Assembly: GCA_030141605.1 (NCBI GenBank)
Contig: JAQGDQ010000700.1
Coordinates: 1-64,000 of the forward strand
Length of the DNA: 64,000 nt
Direction: 5' to 3'
DNA from: Tubiluchus corallicola
Lineage: Eukaryota > Priapulida > Priapulimorpha > Priapulimorphida > Tubiluchidae
Below the pieces are notes generated by a model, which was given only the letters and a program-made list of their open reading frames with translations, had not been told where the DNA came from and made no database searches. The number at the start of each line of letters is the position of its first letter. Position 1 is the stretch's first letter. Positions 1 to 14,705 of the stretch are shown one piece after another. The translations under genes were made by a program, and so were the position numbers.

Positions 1-536
1 TGGGCGATACCGCCTATTTCAAGTAATCGCGATTACCGATTACTGAGATCGCGCGGGTATCTGATTACTGGAGGGGGTGCTGTCTATACAAATCTGTGCT
101 TCCAGTACCCAGAAATGCAATGAATAAACCCTGTAAGCCTCTAGCAAAATTGCTCAGAACGACTCAGGCTACTTCTCGGGCGTTTATACTTTAGTGATTA
201 TATTCCTTAGTTTGGTATATTTAATGGAGAAATAACACCTTAGAATTGAGTTAGTACCTTTTTACATTTCACTCGATGCAGCATGTATCCCAGATGAAAA
301 GCGGACGCATTACCACTATACTAAACCGTCTGGTGAACGCGTGTCATTAATTTCGGGAGCATCAAAGAATACGGAATCACTGCAAATATTTCATTTTTTG
401 CATTTCAAAATATGATAATTCTGAGAAACAAAAGTAATCGTTTACTATTCCATTACTTAGCAAAGTAATCGATACCAAAAACTTTCCAGGAAGTACTGAA
501 GTAATCGATTACTTCTGTCGATTACGCCCACCACTA
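1..536. mobile_element. Inverted-repeat element with GTAATCGATTAC-rich ends, 5' part at window edge
   Basis: The first 60 bases (TGGGCGATAC, then AAGTAATCGCGATTACCG) are mirrored by 440-536 (AAGTAATCGATTACTTC, ending CGATTACGCCCACC). Similar ends in opposite orientation suggest a non-coding inverted-repeat transposon. A tRNA-like fragment (GACGCATTACCACTA, about 303-317) inside looks like the end of a SINE. No coding capacity. Confidence 0.5.
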
Positions 537-1271
537 TAATTAAGATGTTAGAAGAACTGCAGGAAGGGTTGACCTGCGGTTTACTCGTCAAATCACTCAG
601 CAATAATCAAACAACTACTCAACGGCAATCTTAATTCTTGTTCATTTACCTAAATGAGAACACCAGGCATCCATTGCATAGAATTGTTCCTTTACCAAGA
701 ATATTGCCAAATCCCAGTTTTTTCCTCGTTTAGCGTATACATGGAAACATTTGCTCCCAGAAGCGTAAAACTCTGACAATGAAGCCACTCTCCTCCACTC
801 TACGTTGCGAGAAGCCATTATAAAAAAACGGTGGTCTCCAACAGCATTGTTCGATTAACTCAAATCAATGTAATGATGGTCACAAACAATCTAGACACGT
901 TCCAAACTTCCCATTTCCGCAAGAAATTACTTTTTCTCCGTTTAACTGTTTAAATTCAGATGTCAGTGTTGTTTATCAGATTGACTTTAGCGTTCACACT
1001 GAGAACGGGCCTATAGCTAATAATTTATGAAAGGATTTGTAAATAAGTAATCAGTGTTGTTCCAAACAATAAAGCACGAACTTCATCCTTACCTGCCTGC
1101 GTGCAATCATGGGAAGATAACGAGGTTGGGGCGTATAAAGATTAATGATTTTCAGCTTGTGGCTATAAACGTGTATATTTATAACGGAGATCGATACGTG
1201 AGATATACTGTGAGAAATCGTGTGGCAGTAGCGCATGCGCATTAGCTGGGAAGTCCGTTTAACTGTCTTAC
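537..1271. other. Intergenic, nothing recognised
   Basis: AT-rich sequence with only short open frames on both strands. No gene, RNA or repeat could be supported. Confidence 0.6.
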
Positions 1272-1530
1272 GGCGCGTTCAGACTGGCGAGTTTTCTCGC
1301 CAAGTAACTCGCAAGCGCGTTCAGACTAAACTTGCTGCGAGTTACTACGACAGTAAGACACTCACTACTCAATTCGCTGCGAGAAGTGTGGAGAGTAACA
1401 TGCTCAGGTTTTACTAGACAGTAAATAAACTCGCAGCCGCTCGACAATAACTGGCAAAGCAGTTCACACTTTCAAGTTTACTGTCAGAAACAAAACTCGC
1501 GCCAGATAACTCGCTAGTCTGAACGCGCCT
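1272..1530. mobile_element. MITE, GGCGCGTTCAGAC family, copy 1
   Basis: A 259-bp element begins GGCGCGTTCAGACTGGCGAG and ends TCGCTAGTCTGAACGCGCC, an inverted repeat of about 20-25 bp. Its interior repeats GCGAGTTACT-like words in both orientations, so the whole element can fold back. Related copies are at 30984-31175 and 48505-48770. There is no coding capacity, so it would have depended on a transposase elsewhere. Confidence 0.75.
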
Positions 1531-2386
1531 TGCATAATTTGCCTCGATAATTTAATTACTACTGGCAAAAGCAACAATTTTCTGCTCGAAAAATTTAATT
1601 CTAAACGATAATGATTTATGATAATAACTTCGTTCAGTGGCTAGTAAGTGACACGAAAACTAATTTTTCGGCTTAATCTAGATTGTGTACCTTGCACCTT
1701 ATTTAAACATTGTAGCGTTACAGGGTCTAGTTACCTATCTATTAGATCGAACTAGTATAGGTGTACGCAGCATAACACAATACGCCTATACCTATACCTA
1801 TACGCATTACTAGTTTGCCAAGTCATTAAGAAGCTGAATACAAAAAAGTATGAAAGAGAATAATGGGGCCTAGAATGAGAAAGTGACAGCAAAACAGGCA
1901 AGATCGTTATAGCAGGAAAGCCTAGTATTCAGCAGTCGCCTGCTGGACCTAATTGAGAGGATATGTTTCATTCGCTCCTGGCATAACAAAGAACGCGGAT
2001 AATGTGGTTCCATTTCCAGGTCTAGCTTTCATTCGCAGAATGATTGGCAATCGTCGCAGTTCTGCAAATCACGGCCCCTCTCATATGAGGCCAACACATG
2101 CAGGCTTTCTTTGCAGCAACCGGCGAAATCGATTTATCCCATAATGCATTGCTTCTTGTTTTGCTGCTTCGGTGTGGCTCGCACTAGAACGTATACATAT
2201 TATTTTGAATTAATGAGCTTGGTTATAAAAATGTTTTTTTGTATAAGCAGAAGCACAGCAGTTGCATTCAAATTTGTTTAATGTTTTTAAATAATTAACC
2301 TCTCATTTGGCAAATTAACGTTATATTTCTCATTTATATTTTTTTGCTATTTGAAAGAAACCAACCGGACTATTTCTAGTAGAACC
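1531..2386. other. Intergenic upstream of tomosyn
   Basis: No gene is recognisable. The stretch contains a CCTATA simple repeat near 1783-1803 and may include tomosyn promoter and 5' UTR sequence, which cannot be delimited by eye. Confidence 0.5.
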
Positions 2387-2396
2387 GCCAAGATGG
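2387..2396 (+). promoter_or_regulatory. Possible YY1-like site near the tomosyn 5' end
   Basis: CCGCCAAGATGG lies about 85 bases before the tomosyn ATG. In animal promoters this motif often sits just downstream of the transcription start. A CCCATAATGCATTGC motif at about 2138-2152, resembling the ZNF143-type promoter element, lies 330 bases before the ATG. Both are weak matches by eye; no TATA box is evident. Confidence 0.22.
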
Positions 2397-2478
2397 TAGA
2401 AACAGGAAAAGAAGTTCAGTTAATTTGTTATGCTTCTTGGATAAGTTTTGTTGAAAGGCAGGCCAAATGTTTTAAACT

Positions 2479-5400
2479 ATGAAGAGGTTTAATTTTGGTA
2501 AAGTTTTAGATGGGATTCGGCAGTCTGTTAGCACTCAACCGAAAAATGAAAGTGATTTGGTGGAAGAGAAAGTTCAACCCGAGCATTTTCAAGTAGCAAA
2601 AGTGAGTAAAATAAACTGATTACTACTTCGGACAGCTCTCAAGTTGCAGAAGACTTTAACAGGGACAGCTAAAAGGTTTGAAGGCGTCCCAAAAATCAAT
2701 CGTTCTTTTGCATTTTAAAAGTTTTTTTTCACAAAAGCATAAGCGTATATGCAGATTTATCAACTAAAGCCTAACACCGAACCGAAAATGGGTGAGATTT
2801 ACAGTATTTTGAGTGAGAGCGTGCTTCCTGTCACACAAATCTGATCAGTGAATTACTATTGTGATTAATTAATAAAGACAATAATAATTGCACATTAAAG
2901 TGTAAAATGCAATGGAGATGTGTGCCATTTATAAATGACAATATTTTGCTGTTAATTTTCAATTTCATACTTTCAGGTAGTTCGCCATGGTTTTCCATTT
3001 CAGCCAACGGCTCTGGCATATGACCCAATACAACATTTGCTTGCCATTGGGACTCGTAATGGCTCCTTACGAATGTATCTTTTCTATGATTCGCCATCAG
3101 ATTTAGTGTACATTGATAGCAAGTATGAAACTATATATGTAAGGTCAAGGGAAAATTTTTTAACTGAGTTGCTCAAGGATATGTTTGTGTCATGACTGGA
3201 ACCTGACTCATTATCTCTGTAGAGTGATCCTACAGGATGTCCCTGTACATAGTCACTGAACCCTCTACGTAATAAGTGCCAAGATTTTTGATTTCTCATA
3301 TTGCTGAGCGAGTATCGAACTCACATCATTCCCTCGGGCACCTTATCCACTCGGTCTTAACCTCGCCACAGCCTGCATATTGAAAAATTAGGGTACGGTA
3401 TTCCATACAAATGTTGCAAGAAATGTCGAGTTTATCCTTTCTTCTTGGTCATTGGATGAAAAGTTTTGCAAGTACATTCTAATTAGGCTCAGCTCATCTT
3501 ATTCTAAAATTGCATATAACTTTTCAACAAAGTCAAATACTTTTCTTTTAGTAGTGCTCGACAGATGCTTTTGACATAGGCCAAGAAAAAATGTGTGAAT
3601 TAATTTGACGCTTTGCCCATGTTGTTATTATAGATGTGATTTGTGCAGGTTTTAGCTTTCTTTCAAGATTTAAGTTGCTTAGGTTTTATGCACAATCATT
3701 TGCGGTTTGATGGTTCGATAAAGAAATGACTGCAATTTTCCTGTTTAACATTAACAGCACGAGGATCTGAGGTCACAAATTTTCAAGAAATCCTGTGGGT
3801 TTTTCAGGTTTTTATAAAGAAATTGAAATGCTTTTCTTTATGTCAGAAAGAATGGCTCTTGTTTTTGTTATTTTATTTAATACACGAGCATGTCTTGAAT
3901 TCTTTGGATCATTTTGCATCTTTGCTTTAATTGATTTAGCATTGCTTAAATTTTTTTGTGGTATTATGCATCTAAAGTTTTTAAAGAATTAGGTAATCTT
4001 GATGTAAATTGATATAAATGAGTTCAACATAACATTTTAATCAATACTAAGTATATTGTAAACTTTATACCTTGTAATTACACTTCCTTGACTACATGAA
4101 CTTCAGATTTGGTAGACCAGGTGTTGATTGTCACATGAGGCATGACTCTGATGCATCGGTCATACAGCTTGTGTTTCTTGTAAATGAGGTGAGAGCAAAT
4201 TGTGATTTTGACCTTTGATCTTTTTCAGTTTTATGATGTTGACCTCTGACCTTTTCACTTTTACAATTTTGATCTTTGACCTTATCTGGTTTTATGATTT
4301 TGATGTTTGACTTTATCCTGTTTTATAATTTCTGCCTTTGATCTTACTCAGGTATTTTATCCACAAAGACTTAATTACGTGTCCTCTTAATTACGGAATG
4401 TATAATTGGTCATTCTTGGAAATATATTATACGTCAAATCAATTCTGTTAAACAAAAAATATGTATAGTTGGTAAATTTACTTAACACTTAACCGACTGA
4501 GCTCTTTATTGTATTGTTGTTATCCCATAATTTGAGGTTTTCTTGTTTAAGTGGATTTGATTATTAATGTATTTGAGTTTTCACACAGTAGCAATTTGTA
4601 GAATTCAACTAGATCACAGAGATCTTTGCAGTATGTATAGAAACACTTGAACATCAGGTGACAAACTTTTAGCTTGCAGAGGTTTTCAAAAACATTGATT
4701 TTCGAATGTTTTGTAATTGGAGATTTACATAGCCCCATAAAAAGTTGCTAATGCAAAAATATTAGTACTTAAATAATATTTTGAATCAGTTTGACGTTTG
4801 TGGGTATAGCGTATTTAATTGGTAAATTTAGGTTTTGTAATGTGACATCATATTTAAAAAAAAAGAATGGACTGACATTAAAAGTTCTCAAAGCATTGTT
4901 TGCTTGAACATGATATTGTATTCATTATATTTTACTGTGCGATTATAGTCTTATGCTGTAGTCTGTATAGCTCCACATGCTCACTGATTAAGTCATCTTT
5001 AACACAATTTTATCTAAAATTATATTTTTGGCAGCAGTTACATTTACAGCAACAATGACAGAATGTGAATCATCTGTAGAGTAATTTAACGCCTGACTTT
5101 GTAATAGCTTAAATTGGCTTATTCACGTACTGTGCAGTTGCACTTTTGTTGCAGACCATAATTTAAGCGGCTAATAGAATTTTGCGTTGTTTTGGTACTT
5201 TGTAGAGGACATTCTTAATTGATTCCTGTTTTCTGGCAGGGGGCGCTAGTCAGTGTATGTGCTGATGACAGCCTACACCTATGGAGTCTGAGACAAAAAC
5301 ATCCAGCACTTCTACATTCACTCAAATTCAACAGGGAAAAGTATGTTTGTCTCTTTTACAGTTTACGCTGAATTTCTTTGCGCTAAATTTCACAGCTGTA

Positions 5401-8400
5401 TTATTAAATTTTCAAAATTAGGTAAATAAAGCTTTTTATTACACTCTTTCTAGTGTTTTATTAGTGCACATAATTTTTTTTTACATCACACTGTACAGGC
5501 GGGGTGCGCTTGTACACATACTGTGCAGCACCAAACAGCAGTTGCATACTAAATGTAAATAGTTATGGCGGAATTGAACCTTACTGATTGTCAAAATGTA
5601 CACCCTCCCTCTTTCGTCTTCCCTTTACTTAACAGGCGTGAAATTGCTTGTCTGCTGGCCAAATGCACAATTCCCTCGGGCTGTTTGTCTACTGTGTTTG
5701 GCAATCTCAAGCACACAATTACAATAAGTTATTTGTGATGGTAGAATTAAATAACATAATTACACAAGGCACAAAATAAGGTTGAATTTTGACTAGTTAT
5801 GTTCTTTATAAGACTTCATTCTTACATAAATAATTGAAAAAAGAAAAGGTCTATAGTTAACAGTGCTTGTTTATTTTTCTTTCAAAAAAAATTCGTTTCA
5901 TAAAAGTTAGTTCAAACATTATTGGAAGCTATTATAATTTCGATTACCAATTAACATACAGGTGTCATTTCATATAAAGCAATATTTCCACTGCAATGCA
6001 AGCTAACTAAGGGAGTTATAGCAGTGTAAAAGAGCTTCATCACATCGGGATGAATCCTAGCTTTTTCTACGTTTTCAGAATAAGTACATTTTTTCGTGTA
6101 GTGAACATATACGTTGTTGTTTTCCCATTTCGAAGCTTCGCTGGTAGCTACACCTGGACTTTAATTTTGTTAAACAGTTTTAATTGTTTTTATTCAGACA
6201 AAAATGATCCTTGTGTTGAGCAGTTCTCAATAAACTTATAAAAAACTCTTCTGTTTTGTCAATATGTAAAACTCATTTGTTCTGGCGCAAGCTTGTGCGG
6301 TAACATTATTTCACTGGTAATGCAATATTGTACAAATATTTTGCATTGCTAATGAATGATCTTTATGTGCTGCATTTTTCATATAAGCCTTGTGACCCAT
6401 TAAGATGTTAGACACATTTTAACTTGTTTTTTATTTAAACAAACATAATTCTGTAAAGAGTAGATCTCACTATAGTTTTCATATGCTCTTTCATTTGTCA
6501 ATATTTAAAACTCAGTTTTTCTGACACATGCTTGTGGGTTTGTGTTAGTTTCCTGGTCATGTAATGTTGTACCAGTTGAATATTTGTTTTTAATTAGCCT
6601 TAGTAATGAACGAGCTTTAAATGCATTTTTCATGTAAGGGATGGTGCTTGTTTCCATGGACACCACAAGCTGAAATGATATATGATTCAATTTAAAATTG
6701 AAATTAATTTACGTAACGGTTGCATTCTGACTGTGTTGCAGAATTACATATTGCCATCTGCCATTTCAAAGCAAGTGGCTGTACATTGGTACTGAGCGTG
6801 GAAATGTGCACGTGGTAAACGTGGAGGAATTCCAGCTGTCCGGTTACATCATCAGCTGGAATAAGGCTATTGAGCTGTAAGTTATCTCTCTGTCCACAAT
6901 GTATTGTACTTGGTGATCATTTAATATTTCAGCCCCATTAGCAATGCTTCAGAAAGTATTTTAGAGGGTTTACACATTTTTGGATTGCTCTGAAACCAGG
7001 GCTAGATTATCTTACAGGCTAGTACAGGCTCCAGCTTAGGCTGCTCAAGCTTTGGTAACATTTGGTCTGTTTTTTCACTATCGTTGTGTTGTAATATGAG
7101 CTAATTTGATATGTAAAAAATAGTAAAGGCTGGTATTTCTTAAAGAGTATTTTTATTGACAGACAAAAGATAGCTATTCTAGTTTATTCTCAAATAAGAT
7201 TACTTCAAACTGTGTAAATATCACCATAATATATCACGAGAAAAAAATATTCAAGATGCCGTCTGAGGGACCTTCATAATTTAATTAGCCCAAGAGCCCA
7301 GAACTTCATAATCTGGCCATGTATGAAACTAGTTCTATGTTATTATGCCTAAAAAGTCGTCCCATTTTCAGCATTCCTGTCACCTGTAAAACAGTGAGAA
7401 CTTATCAATGCGGAAAAATGGAAGGTGGAATACCATATAAGCCATATAAGGTGTCGAAACATGGTTCACATCCCTATATGGAAAAAGACAAAACAAGTAA
7501 ATGAAAACCAACAAAACCATTAGAAAAGCATTTAATTTTGAATAAGTAATTGTCATTTTAATATTTGGTATTGCTCGTGTAACTGCCGTCGTTTGCAGCA
7601 TCGACGGCAATTAATCGACCGTGTGCAGTCGCAAGGAGTTTCGCGAAGAGTATACTGTTATGAGTCATTTCTCCAAGTTTGTCGTTGACTTTTTGTTTGC
7701 AGCGATAAAATACGATAAAATTTAGAAACATGTTTTAAATATGGACTAATATAATCTACCAAAATGTTAAAAAACATGGTTATATCTAATCATGATAGCT
7801 TTTGACTGTAGTTAGGCTGTTATTTCCTAATACTGTGGATAATTCTTCAATAATGTCACATGTCAGAATCTGTGGTTGTAAAAGTAACTGTTTACCCAAT
7901 TATTGATTTTGTACCTAACTTTTTTGTTATCATGTTGTGTGCCTCACAAATTAAGACAAGCTATTATTAAATGCCTCTGAGATGAATGCTTGTTTTGTAG
8001 ACCCAGAACCTTTGCTGTTTTTAGTACCCACCTATGTCCTATTGTTTAAACTTTGTTTTTTGACCCAGCAATAATTTAACAAGAGAAGACTATGCGTTAT
8101 CGTGAATGAACGGCGCATTTAAACACGCTTTCAAAGTTCACCTTCATAGTGCATTTATAGGCTGTTAAATTGTCTCATAATGCCATTACCTCATGAATTT
8201 ACTTATTTTATACTTCTGGAGTGTTTGTATAGTTTAATTTGAGCAACCAAGTTTGTGTTTTGCATTGTAGTAAACGTATTATGAAAACGTGGCTCTTCTA
8301 CTATTCCTGTATACAGCTGTTGCTGTGCCATGATGCAAGGCAGCCCTCTTTATTTTTTTCCTCTAAGTCATGGCACTATTAAAATAACTGTGATAGGCAA

Positions 8401-11400
8401 GAAATTAAAAAAACGGTCTACACTGTGTACAAAACTAGGAGCGAGTGCGGAAAGAATGCATTGAGGGATTGTGCGGTCATTAAAGGATAATAGGACAGTT
8501 TTCCAGACAATAATTATGTCATTTAAGCTTCGGTCTGAAATATGGTTTATCATTTACGTTTTCTGACTTTGTATATAAACTTTGTACGTCTGAGAACCTG
8601 CAAAAATCAAAAACTAACAAAATCAGTCTTTCACTGCATTTACAATTTAATAGGCCATCATACATAAAAGGCATATGGAACACTGCTCATGAATGCAGCT
8701 GATCGAAAGAATGAACTCCCAGAAGGGCTAGTTTGTCAGGAATCCTCAATTTGGCACCTCTTGTTTTTGTAGAACAAGGAAGACACATCCCGGTCCTGTG
8801 GTTCACCTCAGCGACTCGCCCATTGATGCAGCGAAGCTTTTAATTGGGTTTGAGACGGGAGCGATTGCGTACTGGGACTTAAAGACTAAACAAGCTGTAA
8901 TCAGGTGTAACTACAGTGAGGTAAATTATTTGTTTTAATTAAGTCATTAGCGCTTAATGAAAAATCCTTTTTTTATTTTTTGCAGTGTAATATATAATGT
9001 ACATGTACATGCTTTGTTGCCTGAATCATCATACTTTTTTCTTTTAGTAAGATAGTTTTTCTGACTGCTTTATAAATGCTAATAAAAATCTGAATAATTA
9101 AAATTAAAATGATTTGTGTAATTTGTTTGGCATGACTGATTTCAGTTTAATAAAATTTAATCAATAGTTATGATATTATTAGCTGCATCGTAATAGACCT
9201 GACTGCTTATGTCAAGTGCAATTGTGCAAACATTAATAGTGTTCTTGAAATTCAGTTTTTGTCTCTTACAAAAAACCAATTTCATTCTTTTACATTACTG
9301 CAGACATTTACTTCGAAAGGAGGAAAATTTTTAGCTAGTTTAATAATTGCTACCACTGCTTGTTATAATATTGTGTCAGGATCCTAGTGTCTTTAGATTT
9401 TCTAACGAAAAATTTCATTTCTATCACATTAAAGGTCAAATTTAACATAAAAATGAGTTTTCTTTAATTAAAAGAGCTGACCGTAATTTAAAGTTTGACA
9501 CTAATTTTATAAAATTTCATGGCTTCCTTCCTAATAAATGACTTGATAGCCAAACACTGCCGTAAGTAAGGCATTGGTCACACTGACATCGTCTAACATG
9601 CAAAACACACAAAATCAAGTTCCAGACAGTCTTCGCACCCAATTTTTTCTTATATAAACCACCGATAAAAAGTTAAAAGTATCAGAAAATCTTAGAGCAT
9701 TTCCTTTCTGTTTTTATGTAAAACTAAACCTCATAAAATACGTTGTAATTGACTTCTAAGCATTCACCGTAACAAGATAATGACTATATAACAGTGGACA
9801 ATTGTATTCGTGTTTAGGGTTTACGCTCCATATCGTGGAATAGCGATGGAAAACAGTTTATGTGTTCCCATAACGACGGCAGCTTGACAACATGGAACCT
9901 GAAATCGCCATGTAAACCCGTCAGTGCAGTAACGCCACACGGTATGTTCATCAGAATTTTGTTAATAAGTACTTGTGAATAAAGCACAGATTACAGATGG
10001 ATACATGGATGAATTAATGAAAAGTCCTTCTTTTTTATTTTAAAAACAAAACTGACAATTCGCGGCCCATTATAGGCTGCTGCTTCAGTGTGAACGTAAG
10101 AAATATGGGAAATCTTGAAATACAAAATTATACAGGATAACCCTAATACAATACAGTGCATTCTCTAAGACCATTACTGTAGGAACCTTTAGCTGCCATT
10201 ATACTGACACTAAATAAATAAATATGAAATTAATTTATGTTATAAATTGTCTACTGAATTTTTGAAAATAAAATAGACAATATTTAAAATAAAAGTATAA
10301 TTTTTCATTAATTCATCCCTGTATCTGTCTATAATTTGTGTTTTTTTGATGTTTTCAATGATGGATGCCAAACCCTTAAAATACTTGTGAATAATGCAGT
10401 AAAGAAATAAATTTAGGTAGGAGGCGTTAAAGTCACAATTGACTTCGCCAGTGTTCCATGAAACTGCAAGTATCTTCATCTTTTTGCATCCGTTAGAGCA
10501 AACAAGAGAGATAATATCAGATTGGAACTGATATGCTATATGAAATGAACAATTATAGTTATAAGAGAATGCATTTCATTTTGTACTATACTAAGAAGAT
10601 AGACTAACATTGAGTAATCATCAGTTATGTCTGCAGAATATGGCAGATGTCTTTATTTAAGAAGTTTGTGTTTTAACACACATTCAATGTGGTCTTTCAA
10701 AGGCAACTAGACCTTTATTACTGTCTGTGCTTTTGTATTTTATAGCAGTAAATCTTTTACGCTTTATCAATTTAAACTATGTGTTGAGTTTTGTGCTTGC
10801 GGCTGGTTTATATGGTAATTATATGATAATAATCATAGTAATAACACTGAATGATTGAGATAAGATAAGAAAAAAATTATACTGCCATATGGTAATCGTA
10901 CATCACTAATTCATTTGATTCAGCATATATACTAGACAGATAGATAGATATTATATTTCTGAAAATCAGATTTTACACAAAAAATGCAAAATCAATGTAA
11001 ACCTGATTGTTTCATTGGCGGGCAGAGATTGGGCAATGATTTTCAGATCATACTAACCGTCAGACCCAATACACCTGCACAAAGTATATACAGTTGTACA
11101 CAAATATACAAATTTAGTTAGCAAATCTATGAATAGAAAAAAGTTATTAACTAAACATTTGTACATATTTGTATAAAAATTTATATACCTGCACGATAAT
11201 CACAAATCATACAATTATGCGACAGCTACTGTACTCGCAAAACAACAACATGTTCACATAAGCGAAAATTGCTTATTTTATAAAGTATATCATGTATATC
11301 ATAAAATGAATGAAACATTCGTCTAAATAAATTTTTTATCTTGTCTCATACTATGTAGTGGAAAAAGGGTTATGAAAACTACGTTCCTCCCTTCTCTCTG

Positions 11401-14400
11401 CAATAATCATTACTTTTAATAGCAAAACTCATTCAGCTAACAAATAGCTATTAATAAGCAACCGATTATCTATTTACCACTAGTCGTTTATTCTATCTTT
11501 GTACATGAAATTAATCTAATCTAATCTACTCTCATCTACTTTAATCTAATGTAATATGAAAACACATTTTTGTGTTGTCTTGTTTCAAAGAATGTATTTA
11601 ATAACTGCTTATATTTATAACAATAGCTAAACCCGCTAAAGATGGAGGGAAGACTGAATCTTGTAAACCCATTATAAAAGTCGAGTGGAAGACAGCACGT
11701 AGTGGGTCAGTATACTCGCTTACCGTTATTTCTTAAGTCGTTGTTTGTTTTCTGTAGATAAGAATTTAAAATACACTAGGTGTCACTAAATAGACTCACT
11801 TTTGGATTGAAGTGTTTTGACCCAGTTAACCCACTGAATCTATTAGCCGATGGGTGAAGATTTACTAATATAGAAGTACGGGTGGTCAATGTTCAGCTTA
11901 GTATACACTGCAAAGACTGCAAGAGCTTTAAATGCTAGGTCTTTATGCTTGTGTTCTACTGTATTTTTCAAAATTAACTCTATGCTGTTAGTTCCTCTAT
12001 GATATTTACACTTGTAAAGTTACAAAGAATACTGGCAGATTACTGCCGCTGCATATGTGGCACAACAACGACAGTTAACTGATTAAACGTTCTGTGAAAA
12101 GTTGCTTCAAAAAACAAACTGCTATATAAGTGATTAAAAGTTTAACTTTCATTAATTCTTCAGTGACGAGGTTAATTGCAACAGACGAGCCTCAAAGCAA
12201 AACTGCTAAACTGGCATATTAGCACATGATAAATGTAACTGCTTTTAATCAAAACTGTACTTACCATAATTATCTCGGTATTGTATAGTGCACGAAAGTG
12301 ATGTATAATTAGTCACACACAAATGTCTTATTTTAAATATGTGATGCAAAAAATTTAGTCAATTATGCAGAGTTATTTAAGTCAATTGGAATAATAATAA
12401 TGTAATAATAATAATATTTATTTAAAGTTGGCTTTTATGATGAACAATTAACATAATCTCCAAAGAGCTTTTGAGCCAACTGTATGTAACAATCTACAAC
12501 TACATAACAAAGCCTATTATTCCCCCACCTTTACCCTAAATACCACATGCCAAACAGGGTAACAGCGGTACCATTTTTAAAGCCTTTGATGTTACCCGGC
12601 CAATGTATCGAACTCACGACCTCTCAGACAGAAAGCGAACGCATTACCACTAGCAGCTTTTATGTACACTTGAATAAGAGGGGCCCATAACAGACATTTT
12701 TGAGTCAATTAGTTGACTGATTCTATTAACCATGAGTCTAATAAATGGCACCTACTGTAGTGAGATTAAGTTTTCGTAAGAAAAGCGCTAAATACCTTTT
12801 AGATATCTCACTGTTATTTTTTGTAAAGTACACCTATTGTTTCAATAGTGTGCTTTTAAAATTTTAGTTAATACTCATTAACTTTCTATTCGATGAACAT
12901 GTATGTATTTGTTTTAACAGTCTGACAACGGCTTGGAATGATATTGAAACGATAATTTCCGGGTATATTTTGATTCTTAGTAGCAGAAAAACCCCTCAGA
13001 AGTGCTTGTTAGTTGCGCTGTTGCCTAGTTACAGCTCTAGTTGTACTGCTAATTAGTTACGTAGAACCCGCATCTGCTCATGAATAGAGAAATCCAAATG
13101 CTAAGTACTTACTGAAAATCGTTTAGACAGAGTTATGTTGAATATTTTGAAATCAACATTTTTAACAAATTTTAATTTTGGAACGTTATTCTAGAGTGAA
13201 AGATGTATTTCTGACAGCTTGTGATGCATGCACTATTTTAAGGCCGAGGCTAGTTTGTGTCCGCTCTTTGCAGAAACCTTGTTGCTTTTGTTGTGGTTGT
13301 GGTCGTCGTCGTCACCGTCGTCTGTGTCATCAGATCGCCATTGTCATGGTCATTGCCATTTTCGTATCCCTTTTGTTGTTGTCGTTGTCGTTGTCATTGT
13401 TTGGTGATTTGAGTGCACAATTTTGACATCTGAACATTTTTAATTTTTCCACTCTTTTTCTACGGCACATCGGTACTTTGAACTCTCCTTTTTTATTACT
13501 TAAACTGAGAACCCATTCTCTATTTTTCCTGTCACAAATTAATTGTGAATAATTACAGATGTCATAAAATTCAAGAAAACATTGTTTCTTATACCTTTCA
13601 CTTTAGAATGACAGCCAAACATGTAGCGTAAACATTGCTTGATGTGTCATATAGACATATAGATAAACAAGTAGACAGTAGATTGTGCATTGTGTATTAA
13701 CTGAAGACAACAGCGTCTATTATTATTATTAGTAAATGCGTTCAAAAAATGCATAAGGTCTCATATTGAATTTGGTTCCTGTTGTTTTAATTTTGGTTTG
13801 TACTGTATGTGCATTTATTTTTAGGTCGGTAGGTGAGTCGGTAAGTGGTAGGTGAGATATGTACTTGATTGTAAAGGAACTAAAGTTGGTTATGTATATT
13901 TAATGTATTGCTAAGGTTAGAATGTTAGTGACAGTTTTGCCTGTAATACTATTCTGGCATTTGTAGTAAAAAAACATCTTTGTAAACAAACTTCATCAAA
14001 TTAATTACATGAAAATGAATGTAACGATTTAGTAAAATCATGCTGTATTTCCAAATTGTTTCAACTGTAACAGTAACAACGTTTTGAGAAATCTATAAAT
14101 AATCTTTGTGCATGTTGTTGTAAATCGATCACGTCTTTCTTAATAGGCTTTAATTGCCGATTCATAAAACTTGAAGTAAAGTGTTTCTAGATTTGTTATT
14201 GCTGACGACTAACATGTTCAATTATCTTTTGCAGGGATTCGTTTATTGTTTTCTCAGGAGGTCTAACTTATGGTAAAGCGGGACGAACCCCATGTCTAAC
14301 GGTCATGCATGGAAAGTCCACTACCGTTCTTGAGATGGAGGACAAGATCATAGATTTTGTGTGTCTGTGTGAGACGCCTTTCAGCTGTGGTAATTTACAT

Positions 14401-14635
14401 TTTACACATTAGTTTTGTTCTGGGTGGCATAGCTCAGTGGTAGTATGTTCACTTCTCACTCGGGAGATCCCAGGTTCAACTCCCGACTGAGTTATACCAA
14501 AGACTTAAAAATAATACCGCTGGTTCTTCGACCAAGTACGCTTGTTAATCGAATTAACATGCGGGTAACAATAATGAGGATCATCTTGTAAATAAGTATT
14601 GAGTGTTATCCCTTGACTATGTCCAAAACTAAACT

Positions 14636-14705
<70 letters not shown>

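Noticed and set aside
14421-14495. Functional tRNA gene
   Set aside because: A and B boxes are good but the acceptor arms do not pair and a SINE body with a repeat tail follows.
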